From Paraburkholderia sp. BL25I1N1 (GTDB lineage Bacteria > Pseudomonadota > Gammaproteobacteria > Burkholderiales > Burkholderiaceae), in NCBI RefSeq assembly GCF_003002025.1, contig NZ_PVZB01000013.1, positions 207,223 through 271,222 of the forward strand: a stretch of 64,000 nt of DNA. The letters run 5' to 3'. Shown here piece after piece: positions 6,351 to 14,805 of this stretch. Both the position numbers and the translations under genes were made by a program. A model generated the notes under the pieces. That model was not told the origin of the DNA and searched no databases. It worked only from the letters and a program-made list of their open reading frames with translations. The stretch's first letter is position 1. Each line of letters opens with the position of its first letter.

Positions 6351-9131
6351 ATGCCCGCCCTTTGCGAAATCTGTAACGCTCGTCCCGCCGTCGCCCGTGT
6401 GACCGTTGTGCAGAACGGCGAGCGGAAAACTTTATCGATTTGCGATTACGACTACCGGCAATTAATGCGGCACCAGAGCATGGCGAACCCGTTCGACTCG
6501 CTATTGGGAGGCGGTGGTCTGTCACGCTTCTTCGGCGGGACGGGCGGCGCGCACGAGGAAGACGACGATAACGAGAGTCTCTCCGCTGAGGTGCCGCGCG
6601 AATCGGTCGACGCAACCGACGCCTTCAGCGAACAGACGCTCGAGTTGTTGCAGCGTGCTGCAGAGAAAGCGCACGAACTCCAGCGAAGCGAGCTTGACAC
6701 CGAACATCTGCTGTATGTACTGGCGGACAACGATGTCGGCACTGCGCTGCTGAAGGAACTCAAGCTCTCGCCGCAGGACATCAAGGCTTATATCGATCAG
6801 CACGCGCAGAAGGGCACCGCGAATCCCGATGCGCCGCTCGAGAAGATGACCATCTCGCCGCGCCTGAAGAAAGTGTTCCAGTACGGGTTCCAGGCATCGC
6901 GTGATCTGGGTCATTCGTATGTCGGCCCGGAACATCTGCTGATCGGACTGGCGGCGGTGCCGGACAGTATCGCGGGCACGTTGCTGAAGAAGTATGGTGT
7001 GACGCCGGAAGGGCTGCGGCAGAAAGTGGTGAAGGTGGTCGGCAAAGGCGCCGAGGACGGCCGCGTCGATGCACCGACCGGCACGCCCATACTCGACAAG
7101 TTCGGCCGTGACCTCACGGCGCTCGCGCGCCAGGGCAAGCTCGACCCGGTGCTGGGACGCGCGCAGGAAATCGAAAGCACGATTGAAGTACTCGCGCGGC
7201 GCAGGAAGAACAATCCGGTGTTGATCGGCGAGCCCGGCGTCGGCAAGACCGCCATTGTCGAAGGCTTGGCGCAGCGCATCGTCAACGACGAGGTCCCCGA
7301 AAATCTGCGCGGCAAGCGGCTCGTCGAGGTCAATATCAATTCGATGGTGGCCGGTGCGAAGTATCGCGGCGAGTTCGAGGAACGCGCAAAAACGCTGATC
7401 GACGAAGTGACGGCAAAGAAAGACGAACTGGTTCTGTTCATCGACGAGTTGCACATGATCGTGGGCGCCGGCCAGGGCGGCGGCGAGGGCGGTCTCGACA
7501 TCGCGAACGTGCTCAAACCGGCGCTGGCTCGCGGCGAACTCAGTCTGATCGGCGCGACGACGCTCAACGAATACCAGAAGTACATTGAAAAAGACGCCGC
7601 GCTGGAGAGGCGCTTTCAGCCGGTGCTGGTGCCCGAGCCGACCGTCGAGCAGACCATCGTCATCCTGCGCGGCCTGCGCGACAAGCTCGAGGCGCATCAT
7701 CAGGTGACCTTCGCGGACGATGCGTTTGTCGCGGCCGCTGAAATGTCGGACCGTTACATCACGTCGCGCTTTCTGCCCGACAAAGCCATCGACCTGATCG
7801 ACCAGGCCGCGGCGCGCGTACGGATCGGTGCGACTTCACGTCCGGCGGACATCCAGGAACTCGAAGCCGAGATGTCTCAACTCAAGCGCGAGCAGGATTA
7901 CGCGTCCTCGCGCAAGCGCTATGACGAGGCGAAGAAGTTCGAGGAACGTATCGGCGAAAAGCAGACGACACTCGATGAGCAGATGGAGGCATGGCAGCGC
8001 AAGACCGGTTCGGAAACGCTTGAAGTCACCGTGGCGGCCATCGCCGAAGTGGTGTCGCGTCAAACCGGCATTCCGGTCACGGAACTGACACAGGAAGAGC
8101 GCCAGAAGCTGCTGGACATGGAAAACAAGCTGCGTGAGCGCGTGGTCGGCCAGGACGACGCGGTGCTTGCCGTGAGCGACGCCGTGCGCCTGTCGCGTGC
8201 CGGACTCGGCCAGGCGAACCGGCCTATCGCGACTTTCCTCTTCCTCGGACCGACCGGCGTCGGCAAGACCGAACTCGCGAAAGCGCTGGCCGAAACGGTG
8301 TTTGGCGATGAACAGTCGGTCATTCGTATCGACATGTCCGAGTATATGGAGCGTCACGCGGTGGCCCGCCTGATCGGCGCGCCGCCTGGATATGTCGGCT
8401 ATGACGAGGGCGGCCAGTTGACCGAGCGGGTCCGGCGGCGGCCGTATAGCGTGATTCTGCTCGACGAGATCGAGAAGGCCCACGCGGACGTGAGCAATGT
8501 ATTGCTCCAGGTGTTCGACGACGGCCGTCTGACCGACGGCAAGGGCCGCGTGGTGGACTTCAGCAACACGATCATCATCGCGACCAGCAATCTCGGCGCG
8601 CACATCATCATGGATAACCTCGAGAAGCCCGAGGCGGACCAGTTGCCGGAAAAGAAGCTTCGCGAGGAGTTGATGGATGTGCTCAAGGGCCACTTCCGTC
8701 CGGAGTTTCTGAACCGCATCGACGAGGTGATCGTCTTTCACGGACTTTCTCGCGAGAATATCCGCTCGATCGTGCGGATCCAGCTCGAGCGGGTCACGCG
8801 CACCGCGGCGGCTCAGGACATCACACTCAAGATCGACGAGTCGATTGTCGACCATCTGGCCGAGGCCGGCTACCGGCCGGAGTTCGGCGCCCGCGAGCTG
8901 AAGCGCCAGATTCGCCAGGAACTGGAAACGCGGCTTGCCAAGGAGATTCTCGGCGGCAAACTGAAATCGGGCGACAATGTCGAGGTCAGCTATGACAAGG
9001 ACAGCGGCGAAGTGAAGTTCGTTCGCGGCGAGGCGACGCCGCCCAAGGTGAAACGCGCTAATAGCCGGACAAAGAAGAAGTCGTCCGACGAAGTCGGCAG
9101 CACGGAGTCCACGGAGGGCGCCAGTTCCTGA
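6351..9131 (+). CDS. Clp/Hsp100 AAA+ ATPase, ClpG/ClpK-like, with N-terminal Cys motif
   Basis: A 926-residue protein unfoldase/disaggregase. Residues 1-40 contain C5-x2-C8 and C31 (CEICNARPA, SICDYDYRQLM), a zinc-ribbon-like extension similar to the N1 region of ClpG/ClpK. An acidic linker follows, then a Clp N domain (about 90-235), a D1 AAA+ module (Walker A GEPGVGKT 293-300), a short ClpC-sized middle domain (about 510-560, not the long ClpB type) and D2 (Walker A GPTGVGKT 633-640; FRPEFLNRIDEVI). The LGF/IGF-type ClpP-docking tripeptide expected after TSNLGA is not seen, suggesting ClpP-independent disaggregation. The Lys/Ser-rich tail is disordered. Database rules may name it ClpC-like Clp protease subunit. 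A stress-tolerance role is inferred from the family and neighbours. Confidence 0.85.
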   Translation: MPALCEICNARPAVARVTVVQNGERKTLSICDYDYRQLMRHQSMANPFDSLLGGGGLSRFFGGTGGAHEEDDDNESLSAEVPRESVDATDAFSEQTLELLQRAAEKAHELQRSELDTEHLLYVLADNDVGTALLKELKLSPQDIKAYIDQHAQKGTANPDAPLEKMTISPRLKKVFQYGFQASRDLGHSYVGPEHLLIGLAAVPDSIAGTLLKKYGVTPEGLRQKVVKVVGKGAEDGRVDAPTGTPILDKFGRDLTALARQGKLDPVLGRAQEIESTIEVLARRRKNNPVLIGEPGVGKTAIVEGLAQRIVNDEVPENLRGKRLVEVNINSMVAGAKYRGEFEERAKTLIDEVTAKKDELVLFIDELHMIVGAGQGGGEGGLDIANVLKPALARGELSLIGATTLNEYQKYIEKDAALERRFQPVLVPEPTVEQTIVILRGLRDKLEAHHQVTFADDAFVAAAEMSDRYITSRFLPDKAIDLIDQAAARVRIGATSRPADIQELEAEMSQLKREQDYASSRKRYDEAKKFEERIGEKQTTLDEQMEAWQRKTGSETLEVTVAAIAEVVSRQTGIPVTELTQEERQKLLDMENKLRERVVGQDDAVLAVSDAVRLSRAGLGQANRPIATFLFLGPTGVGKTELAKALAETVFGDEQSVIRIDMSEYMERHAVARLIGAPPGYVGYDEGGQLTERVRRRPYSVILLDEIEKAHADVSNVLLQVFDDGRLTDGKGRVVDFSNTIIIATSNLGAHIIMDNLEKPEADQLPEKKLREELMDVLKGHFRPEFLNRIDEVIVFHGLSRENIRSIVRIQLERVTRTAAAQDITLKIDESIVDHLAEAGYRPEFGARELKRQIRQELETRLAKEILGGKLKSGDNVEVSYDKDSGEVKFVRGEATPPKVKRANSRTKKKSSDEVGSTESTEGASS

Positions 9132-9344
9132 CGGCGTGGCGTGGGCAACGGGCAAGGACACGCAGCGAGCGTGTCGGCGGTGTGGCGGGTATTATCCGGA
9201 AGCGGACCTGATGATGCCTCCCGAACTCTTCTACCAGGAAAGAGACGGGAGGCGCGCGGTTCGCCGGCTGAGTGATGTCTCTCAGCTTCGCGAGGCGTTC
9301 ATCTTTGCGCAAGTGCCGGTACAACCTGGAGCCGCCGTTCAATC

Positions 9345-10733
9345 ATGGAAATCTTCGACGCCTTCCACCTCGCCAGGCTTCAGTTCGCATTCACGGTTTC
9401 ATTTCACATCATTTTCCCCGCCATCAGCATAGGCATGGCCAGCTTCCTCGCCGTGCTGGAAGGGCGTTGGTTGCTGACCGGCGACGCGGTCTACAAGGAC
9501 ATGTTTCTGTTCTGGTCGAAGATCTTTGCGGTCGGCTTCGGCATGGGCGTGGTCTCGGGCGTGGTGATGGCCTACGAGTTCGGCACCAACTGGAGTGGCT
9601 TTTCCACCATTGCCGGCAACATCACAGGACCGCTCCTGACTTATGAAGTGTTGACGGCGTTCTTTCTCGAGGCGGGTTTTCTCGGTGTCATGCTGTTCGG
9701 CTGGCAGCGTGTGAGTCCGCGCGCGCACTTCTTCGCCACGCTGATGGTGGCGCTCGGCACGTTGATGTCCACCTTCTGGATTCTCGCGTCGAATAGCTTT
9801 ATGCAAACGCCGCAAGGATTCGCCATGATAAACGGCCGGATCGTACCGGTCGACTGGCTGAAGGTGATTTTCAACCCGTCGTTCCCGTACCGGCTCGCGC
9901 ATATGACGATCGCCGCGTTCATTGTGGCGGGCTTTATCGTCGCTGCGTGCGGGGCGTGGCACCTGTTGCATGGCCGGCGCGACGGACCCGTCAAGCGTAG
10001 CTTTTCGATGGCGTTGTGGATTCTGCTTTTGCTCACGCCGGTGCAGATTTTTGTCGGCGATGCGCACGGCCTCAATACGCGCCAATATCAGCCCGCCAAA
10101 ATCGCCGCAATTGAAGGCCTGTGGGAAACCGAGAAAGGCGGCACGGCGCTCAATCTGGTCGGTTTTCCCGACATGAATGCGGAAGTGACGCGCTATGCGC
10201 TGCAAATCCCGCATCTGGGCAGCCTCATTCTGACCCATAGCTGGGATGGAGAAATCCGCGGGCTCAAGACGTTTCCCGCCAGAGACCGCCCGTATTCGCC
10301 AATCATCTTCTGGACCTTCCGGATCATGGCGGGCCTCGGCATGCTGATGCTGTTGGCCGCCTTGCTCGGGTTGCTGCTCAGGGTGCGAGGGCGCCTCTAC
10401 GAGACGCGCTGGTATCAGGTTTTCGTGCTGTGCATGGGGCCGTCGGGAATCGTCGCGCTGTTGGCCGGGTGGGTAACAACGGAAGTCGGCCGCCAACCCT
10501 GGACGGTCTATGGTGTTCTGCGAACCGAAGACTCACTCTCGCCGATCAGTGCCCAGCAAGCGGGCGTGTCATTGCTGATCTTCGTGCTGGTGTACTTCCT
10601 GGTATTCGGTATGGGGGTCTACTACATGCTCAAGATGATGAAGCGCGGACCGGAAGAACAGGTCGATGCCCGCCGGTCCGTTAAACATCCGGTGTTGCGC
10701 AATCGTCCGCTGGACGCACTGGAACGGGAGTGA
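9345..10733 (+). CDS. cydA: cytochrome bd-type ubiquinol oxidase subunit I (short Q-loop, Cio type)
   Basis: A 462-residue, multi-helix inner-membrane haem subunit that oxidises ubiquinol and reduces O2 to water. The first helix carries the haem-ligand-type His (SFHIIFPAISIG). GRQPWTVYGVLRT near residue 385 is the invariant subunit I motif. It is shorter than the E. coli protein by about 60 residues, as expected for the cyanide-insensitive oxidase (CioA) group with a short Q-loop. The start at 9345 gives MEIFDAFHLARLQFAFTVSFH, a typical N-terminus. The subunit II gene starts 4 bp downstream. Such oxidases support respiration at low O2 or when haem-copper oxidases are poisoned by NO or cyanide. 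Confidence 0.93.
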   Translation: MEIFDAFHLARLQFAFTVSFHIIFPAISIGMASFLAVLEGRWLLTGDAVYKDMFLFWSKIFAVGFGMGVVSGVVMAYEFGTNWSGFSTIAGNITGPLLTYEVLTAFFLEAGFLGVMLFGWQRVSPRAHFFATLMVALGTLMSTFWILASNSFMQTPQGFAMINGRIVPVDWLKVIFNPSFPYRLAHMTIAAFIVAGFIVAACGAWHLLHGRRDGPVKRSFSMALWILLLLTPVQIFVGDAHGLNTRQYQPAKIAAIEGLWETEKGGTALNLVGFPDMNAEVTRYALQIPHLGSLILTHSWDGEIRGLKTFPARDRPYSPIIFWTFRIMAGLGMLMLLAALLGLLLRVRGRLYETRWYQVFVLCMGPSGIVALLAGWVTTEVGRQPWTVYGVLRTEDSLSPISAQQAGVSLLIFVLVYFLVFGMGVYYMLKMMKRGPEEQVDARRSVKHPVLRNRPLDALERE

Positions 10734-10737
10734 GGCC

Positions 10738-11745
10738 ATGCAAATCGATCTTCCGGTCGTGTGGGCCGCGATCATCGGCCTCGGCGTTTTCATCTATGTG
10801 ATGCTGGACGGCTTCGATCTCGGCATCGGCCTGCTGTTTCCGTTTTTCGAGGAGAAAGGCGATCGGCAAGTCATGCTCAACACCATCGCGCCGGTCTGGG
10901 ACGGCAACGAAACGTTCCTCGTGCTCGGCGGCGCGGGGCTATACGGTGCGTTCCCGGTCGTCTATTCGACGCTGCTGCCGGCAAACTATCTGCCGCTGAT
11001 CCTGATGGTCGTGGGGCTGATCTTTCGCGGCGCGGCCTTTGAATTGCGCGCGAAGGCCACGCGGACCCAGCATGCGTGGGATCTCGCCTTTATCGCCGGG
11101 TCGGCTCTCGCGGGCCTTTGCCAGGGCATCGTGCTGGGGTCGCTGCTGCAAGGCATCAAGGTCGTCGATGACCGATTCGCCGGCGACCCGTTCGACTGGC
11201 TGTCGCCGTTCAGCCTGTTCTGCGGCATCGGCGTGCTCTTCACCTATGCGACGCTCGGCTGCGGCTGGCTAATCCTCAAGACCGAAGGCGAACTGCAGCG
11301 CAAGATGCGCGAGGTGATGCGGCCGTTGCTGGCCGTGCTGCTGGGGATCATCTTCGTGGTGAGTCTGTGGACCGTGATCGGATTGCCGGCGGTCGAGCAT
11401 CGCTGGTTCGGAAGCGGCTATCTCGGCTGGTTCATGCCCGTGCCGATTCTCGTTCTGGCCTGCGTGTGGGGCATTTTTCGATCGCTTCGCTTGCAGCATG
11501 AAGCGATGCCGTTCCTGCTCACGCTTGCGCTGTGCTTTCTCGGATACAGCGGCTTGCTGATCAGCATCTGGCCGAACATCGTGCCGCCTTCGCTGACGAT
11601 CTGGGAAGCCTCGTCGAGTCATTCGAGCCAGCTCTTCACACTGGTCGGCACGGTGATCGTGCTGCCGGTTATCCTCGTCTACAACGCTATGCAGTACCGC
11701 GTGTTCCGCGGCAAGGTGCGGGAAGGGGATGCCGGCTACCACTGA
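10738..11745 (+). CDS. cydB: cytochrome bd-type ubiquinol oxidase subunit II
   Basis: A 335-residue membrane protein with about eight or nine hydrophobic helices, starting MQIDLPVVWAAIIGLGVFIY. PVWDGNETFLVLGGAGLYGAFP (about residues 58-79) is the signature of bd oxidase subunit II. The ATG at 10738 follows GGGAGTGAGGCC only 4 bp after the cydA stop, so the two are translationally linked. An in-frame Met at 10666 lies inside cydA and is rejected. No cydX or DUF2474 gene follows directly; a possible relative is at 14528-14692. An inverted repeat at 11773-11802 marks the end of the operon. Confidence 0.93.
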   Translation: MQIDLPVVWAAIIGLGVFIYVMLDGFDLGIGLLFPFFEEKGDRQVMLNTIAPVWDGNETFLVLGGAGLYGAFPVVYSTLLPANYLPLILMVVGLIFRGAAFELRAKATRTQHAWDLAFIAGSALAGLCQGIVLGSLLQGIKVVDDRFAGDPFDWLSPFSLFCGIGVLFTYATLGCGWLILKTEGELQRKMREVMRPLLAVLLGIIFVVSLWTVIGLPAVEHRWFGSGYLGWFMPVPILVLACVWGIFRSLRLQHEAMPFLLTLALCFLGYSGLLISIWPNIVPPSLTIWEASSSHSSQLFTLVGTVIVLPVILVYNAMQYRVFRGKVREGDAGYH

Positions 11746-11772
11746 CACCGCGCCGCCGGTCGCGGATGAAAC

Positions 11773-11802
11773 GGCCGTTGCGTGCCTGAGCCCGCAACGG
11801 CC
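11773..11802. terminator. bidirectional hairpin between cydB and encapsulin gene
   Basis: GGCCGTTGCG (11773-11782) pairs perfectly with CGCAACGGCC (11793-11802) across a 10-nt loop. It lies between the convergent 3' ends of cydB (11745) and the encapsulin gene (11808). T tracts are poor on both sides. Confidence 0.5.
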
Positions 11803-11807
11803 CGCGC

Positions 11808-12611
11808 TTATTCAGCGAGCGTCAGCGACACGGAGGCTTCGCTCGTCAACATCAGGAATGTCAGCGTTTCGCGCAGATAGAGGCGCACGACCGATTCGGT
11901 GTGGCTGAGATAGCCGATCGACAGGTCTTCACCGAGGTGCAACTCGAAGTCGCCGCCTCGCGTGGAGAGCACGCTTCCGCCGCTCAGCGCGGGCGCCCAG
12001 ACGATGTCGCCGTTCACGATCCGCTTGATGTGCTCGATCACCGGATAGCCCTGGTCGCGTGCCTCGCTGAGCGCCGTGTAGGCGTCGGCGCCGAGCAGCA
12101 CGGAATAAGGCCCGTCCACGCCGGCGAGCCGCAACGCCTCCAGTGCATTGCCGATCGCGTGCGGATAATCGCCGATGTCGGCGGACAGCGCGAGCGGCGC
12201 GTTCGACGAGCCTTCGCGAATCCCGCCGATTCCCGCTGCCTCGTATCCGTCGAAGATCGCGCGATCTTCCGCATAGGCGAGTTCTTTCGCTGCGTCTTTC
12301 GCGGGTTGCCAGTCGGCGTCGTTCGCGCCGCGCAGCACGCTGTCGATCGCCTCGCGCTGCAACTCGAACGGCACGGTGAACTCGACCACGCGCTTGACCT
12401 CCGCGAGCCTGGCCACGACGCCTTGTTGAGGCGCGGCAATCGCGGTCTGATGCCCCGTGCCGACACCGGACAACTCGGTTCCACCCGGACCCTTGACGTC
12501 GACCACGCGACGGCCCGCTACGCTGCGTTTGAAGGTGCGCGCCACTTCGTTTTCAATCTGCGACCAGGCGGCACTGGAAATGGGGGCGAGCTCGCGATGC
12601 AGGTTATTCAT
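11808..12611 (-). CDS. family 1 encapsulin shell protein
   Basis: A 267-residue HK97-fold nanocompartment protein. It starts MNNLHRELAPISSAAWSQIE, the classic encapsulin N-terminus, and keeps the internal block KRSVAGRRVVDVKGPGG, the AEDRAIFDGY segment and the IGYLSHTESVVRLYLRETLTF C-terminal strand. Family-1 shells assemble as roughly 24-nm icosahedra around cargo carrying a C-terminal targeting peptide. The preceding gene encodes a DyP peroxidase ending in such a peptide. The start ATG overlaps the cargo stop by 8 nt (ATGAATAA), so translation is coupled. An in-frame Met 27 nt upstream lies inside the cargo gene and is rejected. Confidence 0.93.
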   Translation of the reverse strand: MNNLHRELAPISSAAWSQIENEVARTFKRSVAGRRVVDVKGPGGTELSGVGTGHQTAIAAPQQGVVARLAEVKRVVEFTVPFELQREAIDSVLRGANDADWQPAKDAAKELAYAEDRAIFDGYEAAGIGGIREGSSNAPLALSADIGDYPHAIGNALEALRLAGVDGPYSVLLGADAYTALSEARDQGYPVIEHIKRIVNGDIVWAPALSGGSVLSTRGGDFELHLGEDLSIGYLSHTESVVRLYLRETLTFLMLTSEASVSLTLAE

Positions 12612-13659
12612 GTTGGGAGATTCCCTTGAGAGAGCCAATATTCAGCGAGCCGTCGTGGCGCGGCTCGGCGGGCGAAGAGGGTTCGGGCTGTGTTTCGATG
12701 GCGGCCGTGACGCTCGGCGGATCGCGGTCCGCGAGTTCTTCGAGCAAGGTGGCCGACGGCACGAAGAACAGGCCACCCGTGACGGCGCGGCTATAGTCGA
12801 GCAGCCGGTCGTAGTTGCCCGGCGGCCGCCCGATGAACATGTTCTCCAGCATCTGCTCGATCGGCGCGGGCGATCGTGCGTAGCCGATAAAGTAGGTGCC
12901 GAATTCGGCCGCGCCCAGGCGGCCGAATGGCATGTTGTCGCGCAAGATCTTCACTTCCTTGCCGTTCTCGGTGATCGTGGTCAGCGAGCTGTGCGATGAC
13001 GACGGTTTGACCGCCGCGTCCAGTTCGACGTCGGACAATTTCTTGCGGCCGATAATGCGCTCCTGAGTCTCGACCGAAAGCGCATTCCATCCGTCCATGT
13101 CGTGCAGGTACTTTTGCACGAGGACATAGCTGCCGCCCTCGAAGCCGGGGTCTTCGGTGATCAGCGTGTATTCATCGGCGGCGCGGCCTGTCGGGTTCTC
13201 GGTGCCGTCGACGAAACCCACCATGTCGCGCATATCGAAGTAGCGAAATCCGTGAACTTCATCGACCACGGTGACCGCGTCGCCGAGCGCGCCCAGCAAC
13301 TGCGTGGCGAGTTCGAAACAGAGATCCATGTGATCGGCGCGGATGTGCAGCAGGAAATCGCCCGGTGTCCCCAACGCGCGACGCTCGCCCTCGCCGATGT
13401 CGCGGAACGGATGCAGGAGGGCGGGCCGCGGCGCGCCGAACAACCTGTCCCACGCGTCGGAGCCGAACGAGCAGACGCACGACAGATTGCCGGCCGGCAC
13501 ACGCTTGCCGACCGCGCGCACGAGGGCGGCAATGTCGCCGCATCATTCGCGCACCTTGGCCTCCTGATCACGGTCGTTCGCGACGGTCGCGACAATGAAG
13601 ATCGCGCTGCGGGAGACGTCATTACAAATTGCTTGCGGTTCCGGGATTTCGTTGGGCAT
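12604..13659 (-). pseudogene. DyP-type peroxidase (encapsulin cargo), interrupted by in-frame TGA
   Basis: One reading frame runs from ATG 13659 to TAA 12604 (352 codons) with a single TGA at 13543-13545 (codon 39). Before it is MPNEIPEPQAICNDVSRSAI...QEAKVRE; after it, without any shift, CGDIAALVRAVGKRVPAGNL continues the same domain. The product would be a haem dye-decolorising peroxidase: the GFVDGTENP motif, a candidate proximal-His region (YLHDMDGW) and GRLGAAEFGTYFIGYARS are all present. The C-terminus holds DGSLNIGSLKG, the encapsulin targeting peptide. Upstream of the TGA the gene has no clear ribosome site. The TGA may be a real nonsense mutation, a sequencing error or a readthrough codon. 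The rest shows no decay. An internal start (for example codon 47, 13521) would lack the first beta strand. Confidence 0.85.
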
Positions 13660-14071
13660 CGGCTTGATTGTTGTTAGACCGTTACGGGTTCCTACAGCAG
13701 TAGAACCCACGTCGTTCCGCCTGCGCGTTTCATGCCGGAGGCGGCGCGAGTTTCGTTTGAATGATTGAAGCAGGTTAGCTATTGCGGTCACCGCGACGCC
13801 GCACGCATGCATGCCGCTTTGGCTTGTCGCAGGAAGGGCGCAACATGCGTGACATGGTTGACGTCCATCACGCTCACAGATGTTATACCGGGCAGATAAT
13901 TTGTGGGTGCTGGGTGCCGGCTTCGGGACGCGCTATGGCGCGGCGGATTGGCAAAAAACGGCCGCATTCATTCGCATGCAAATGGAGGGCGGGGGTGACG
14001 TTGAATGCCGTGAAGCCACCCGGAATGATTCGGTCTACCATGGCGACTTGCACCCTCAGGAGCAGCAGATC
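13660..14071. other. intergenic region upstream of divergent DyP and SnoaL-like genes
   Basis: 412 bp between the divergent DyP and SnoaL-like genes. Open frames here have no family resemblance. The stretch presumably holds both promoters, but no confident -35/-10 pair or dyad was found. Confidence 0.4.
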
Positions 14072-14512
14072 ATGACCTCAGGTACCGATGAAGCGGTGGC
14101 GCGAGAAGCGGTTGAAGGGTTCTATCGAGCGTTCGAGCAGAAAAGCGTCGAGTTATTGGCGAAGGTTGTCACCCCCGACTGGCAGTACATTCCGGAGCCT
14201 CGCGGCGCCGCCCCCGGGCCCGGTCAAATGGTTCAGGTGTTCCATGACATAGCGACCGCGCTGCCGGACTTGAAAGTCGAAATTCTCGATTTGCTGGTGC
14301 ATGGCAACCGGATAGGGGTTCGCGCGGAGATCAGCGGCACGCAAACGGGCAAGCTGCTCGGCATCGACGCGAGTTCGAAGCATGTGAAATTCGCGATTCA
14401 TTCTTTCCATCAGATGCGTGGAAATCTGATCGAGAAAACCTGGCACCTCGAAGATTGGCTATCGCTATTTCGACAGCTTGGCCAGTTGCCAAAAATGCTC
14501 GACCGGCATTGA
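14072..14512 (+). CDS. SnoaL-like / ester cyclase family protein
   Basis: A 146-residue NTF2-fold protein. It begins with the helix AREAVEGFYRAFEQKSVELLAKVVTPDWQYIP and has the characteristic PGPGQMVQVFHDIATALPDLKVEILDLLV segment and the closing strand IHSFHQMRGNLIEKTWHLEDW. Relatives include polyketide cyclases and many uncharacterised hydrolase-like proteins. The catalytic role is unknown. The ATG at 14072 follows CAGGAGCAGCAGATC; an upstream in-frame extension to 13880 lacks similarity and is rejected. It stands alone on its strand. Confidence 0.75.
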   Translation: MTSGTDEAVAREAVEGFYRAFEQKSVELLAKVVTPDWQYIPEPRGAAPGPGQMVQVFHDIATALPDLKVEILDLLVHGNRIGVRAEISGTQTGKLLGIDASSKHVKFAIHSFHQMRGNLIEKTWHLEDWLSLFRQLGQLPKMLDRH

Positions 14513-14527
14513 AGCGGAAGCAACGCC

Positions 14528-14692
14528 TCAATGCTGATAATGCATGGCCGCGGCGATCAGAAGCCGGAACGGCAGCGCGAGCAGCACGGCACCGGCAACG
14601 CCGAGCAGCCACAGTCCAATGAACCATAAGAGGCGTGTGCTGAAGGTCGTCTTGCGATCAGAGCTTGTCTGTGACACGCTGTCTCCCGTCAT
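14528..14692 (-). CDS. small membrane protein, DUF2474-like
   Basis: A 54-residue frame: a hydrophilic N-terminus (MTGDSVSQTSSDRKTTFSTR), one transmembrane helix (about residues 21-49, LLWFIGLWLLGVAGAVLLAL) and a short tail. The LWFIGLWLLGV pattern resembles DUF2474, tiny proteins usually encoded directly behind cioAB/cydAB-type oxidase genes. Here it is on the opposite strand 3 kb from cydAB. Assignment rests on pattern memory only. The ribosome site is weak. It is antisense to the space between the SnoaL-like and methyltransferase genes. Confidence 0.5.
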   Translation of the reverse strand: MTGDSVSQTSSDRKTTFSTRLLWFIGLWLLGVAGAVLLALPFRLLIAAAMHYQH

Positions 14693-14805
14693 CGGCTCGT
14701 CTATTCACGTGGCAATCATAGCCTGTTGCGCGCGGCAGGATTGCGACAGGTGCTGGTGTGCGATGTCGAATCGGAGCCCGGAAACACACAACCGGATCGA
14801 GAGTC

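Noticed and set aside
9136..9432. Open frame on the plus strand between the Clp gene and cydA, with a CRRCGGYYPEAD segment
   Set aside because: It overlaps the first 88 bases of cydA, has no ribosome site and no family resemblance beyond a single CxxC. Treated as chance.
11808..12611. Encapsulin as a phage capsid remnant
   Set aside because: N- and C-terminal encapsulin signatures and coupling to a tagged DyP cargo gene make it a nanocompartment gene. No portal, protease or terminase is nearby.
13543..13545. Selenocysteine reading of the TGA in the DyP gene
   Set aside because: DyP peroxidases have no conserved Cys or Sec here, and I saw no convincing SECIS-like hairpin directly after the codon. 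Nonsense mutation, sequencing error or simple readthrough are more economical.
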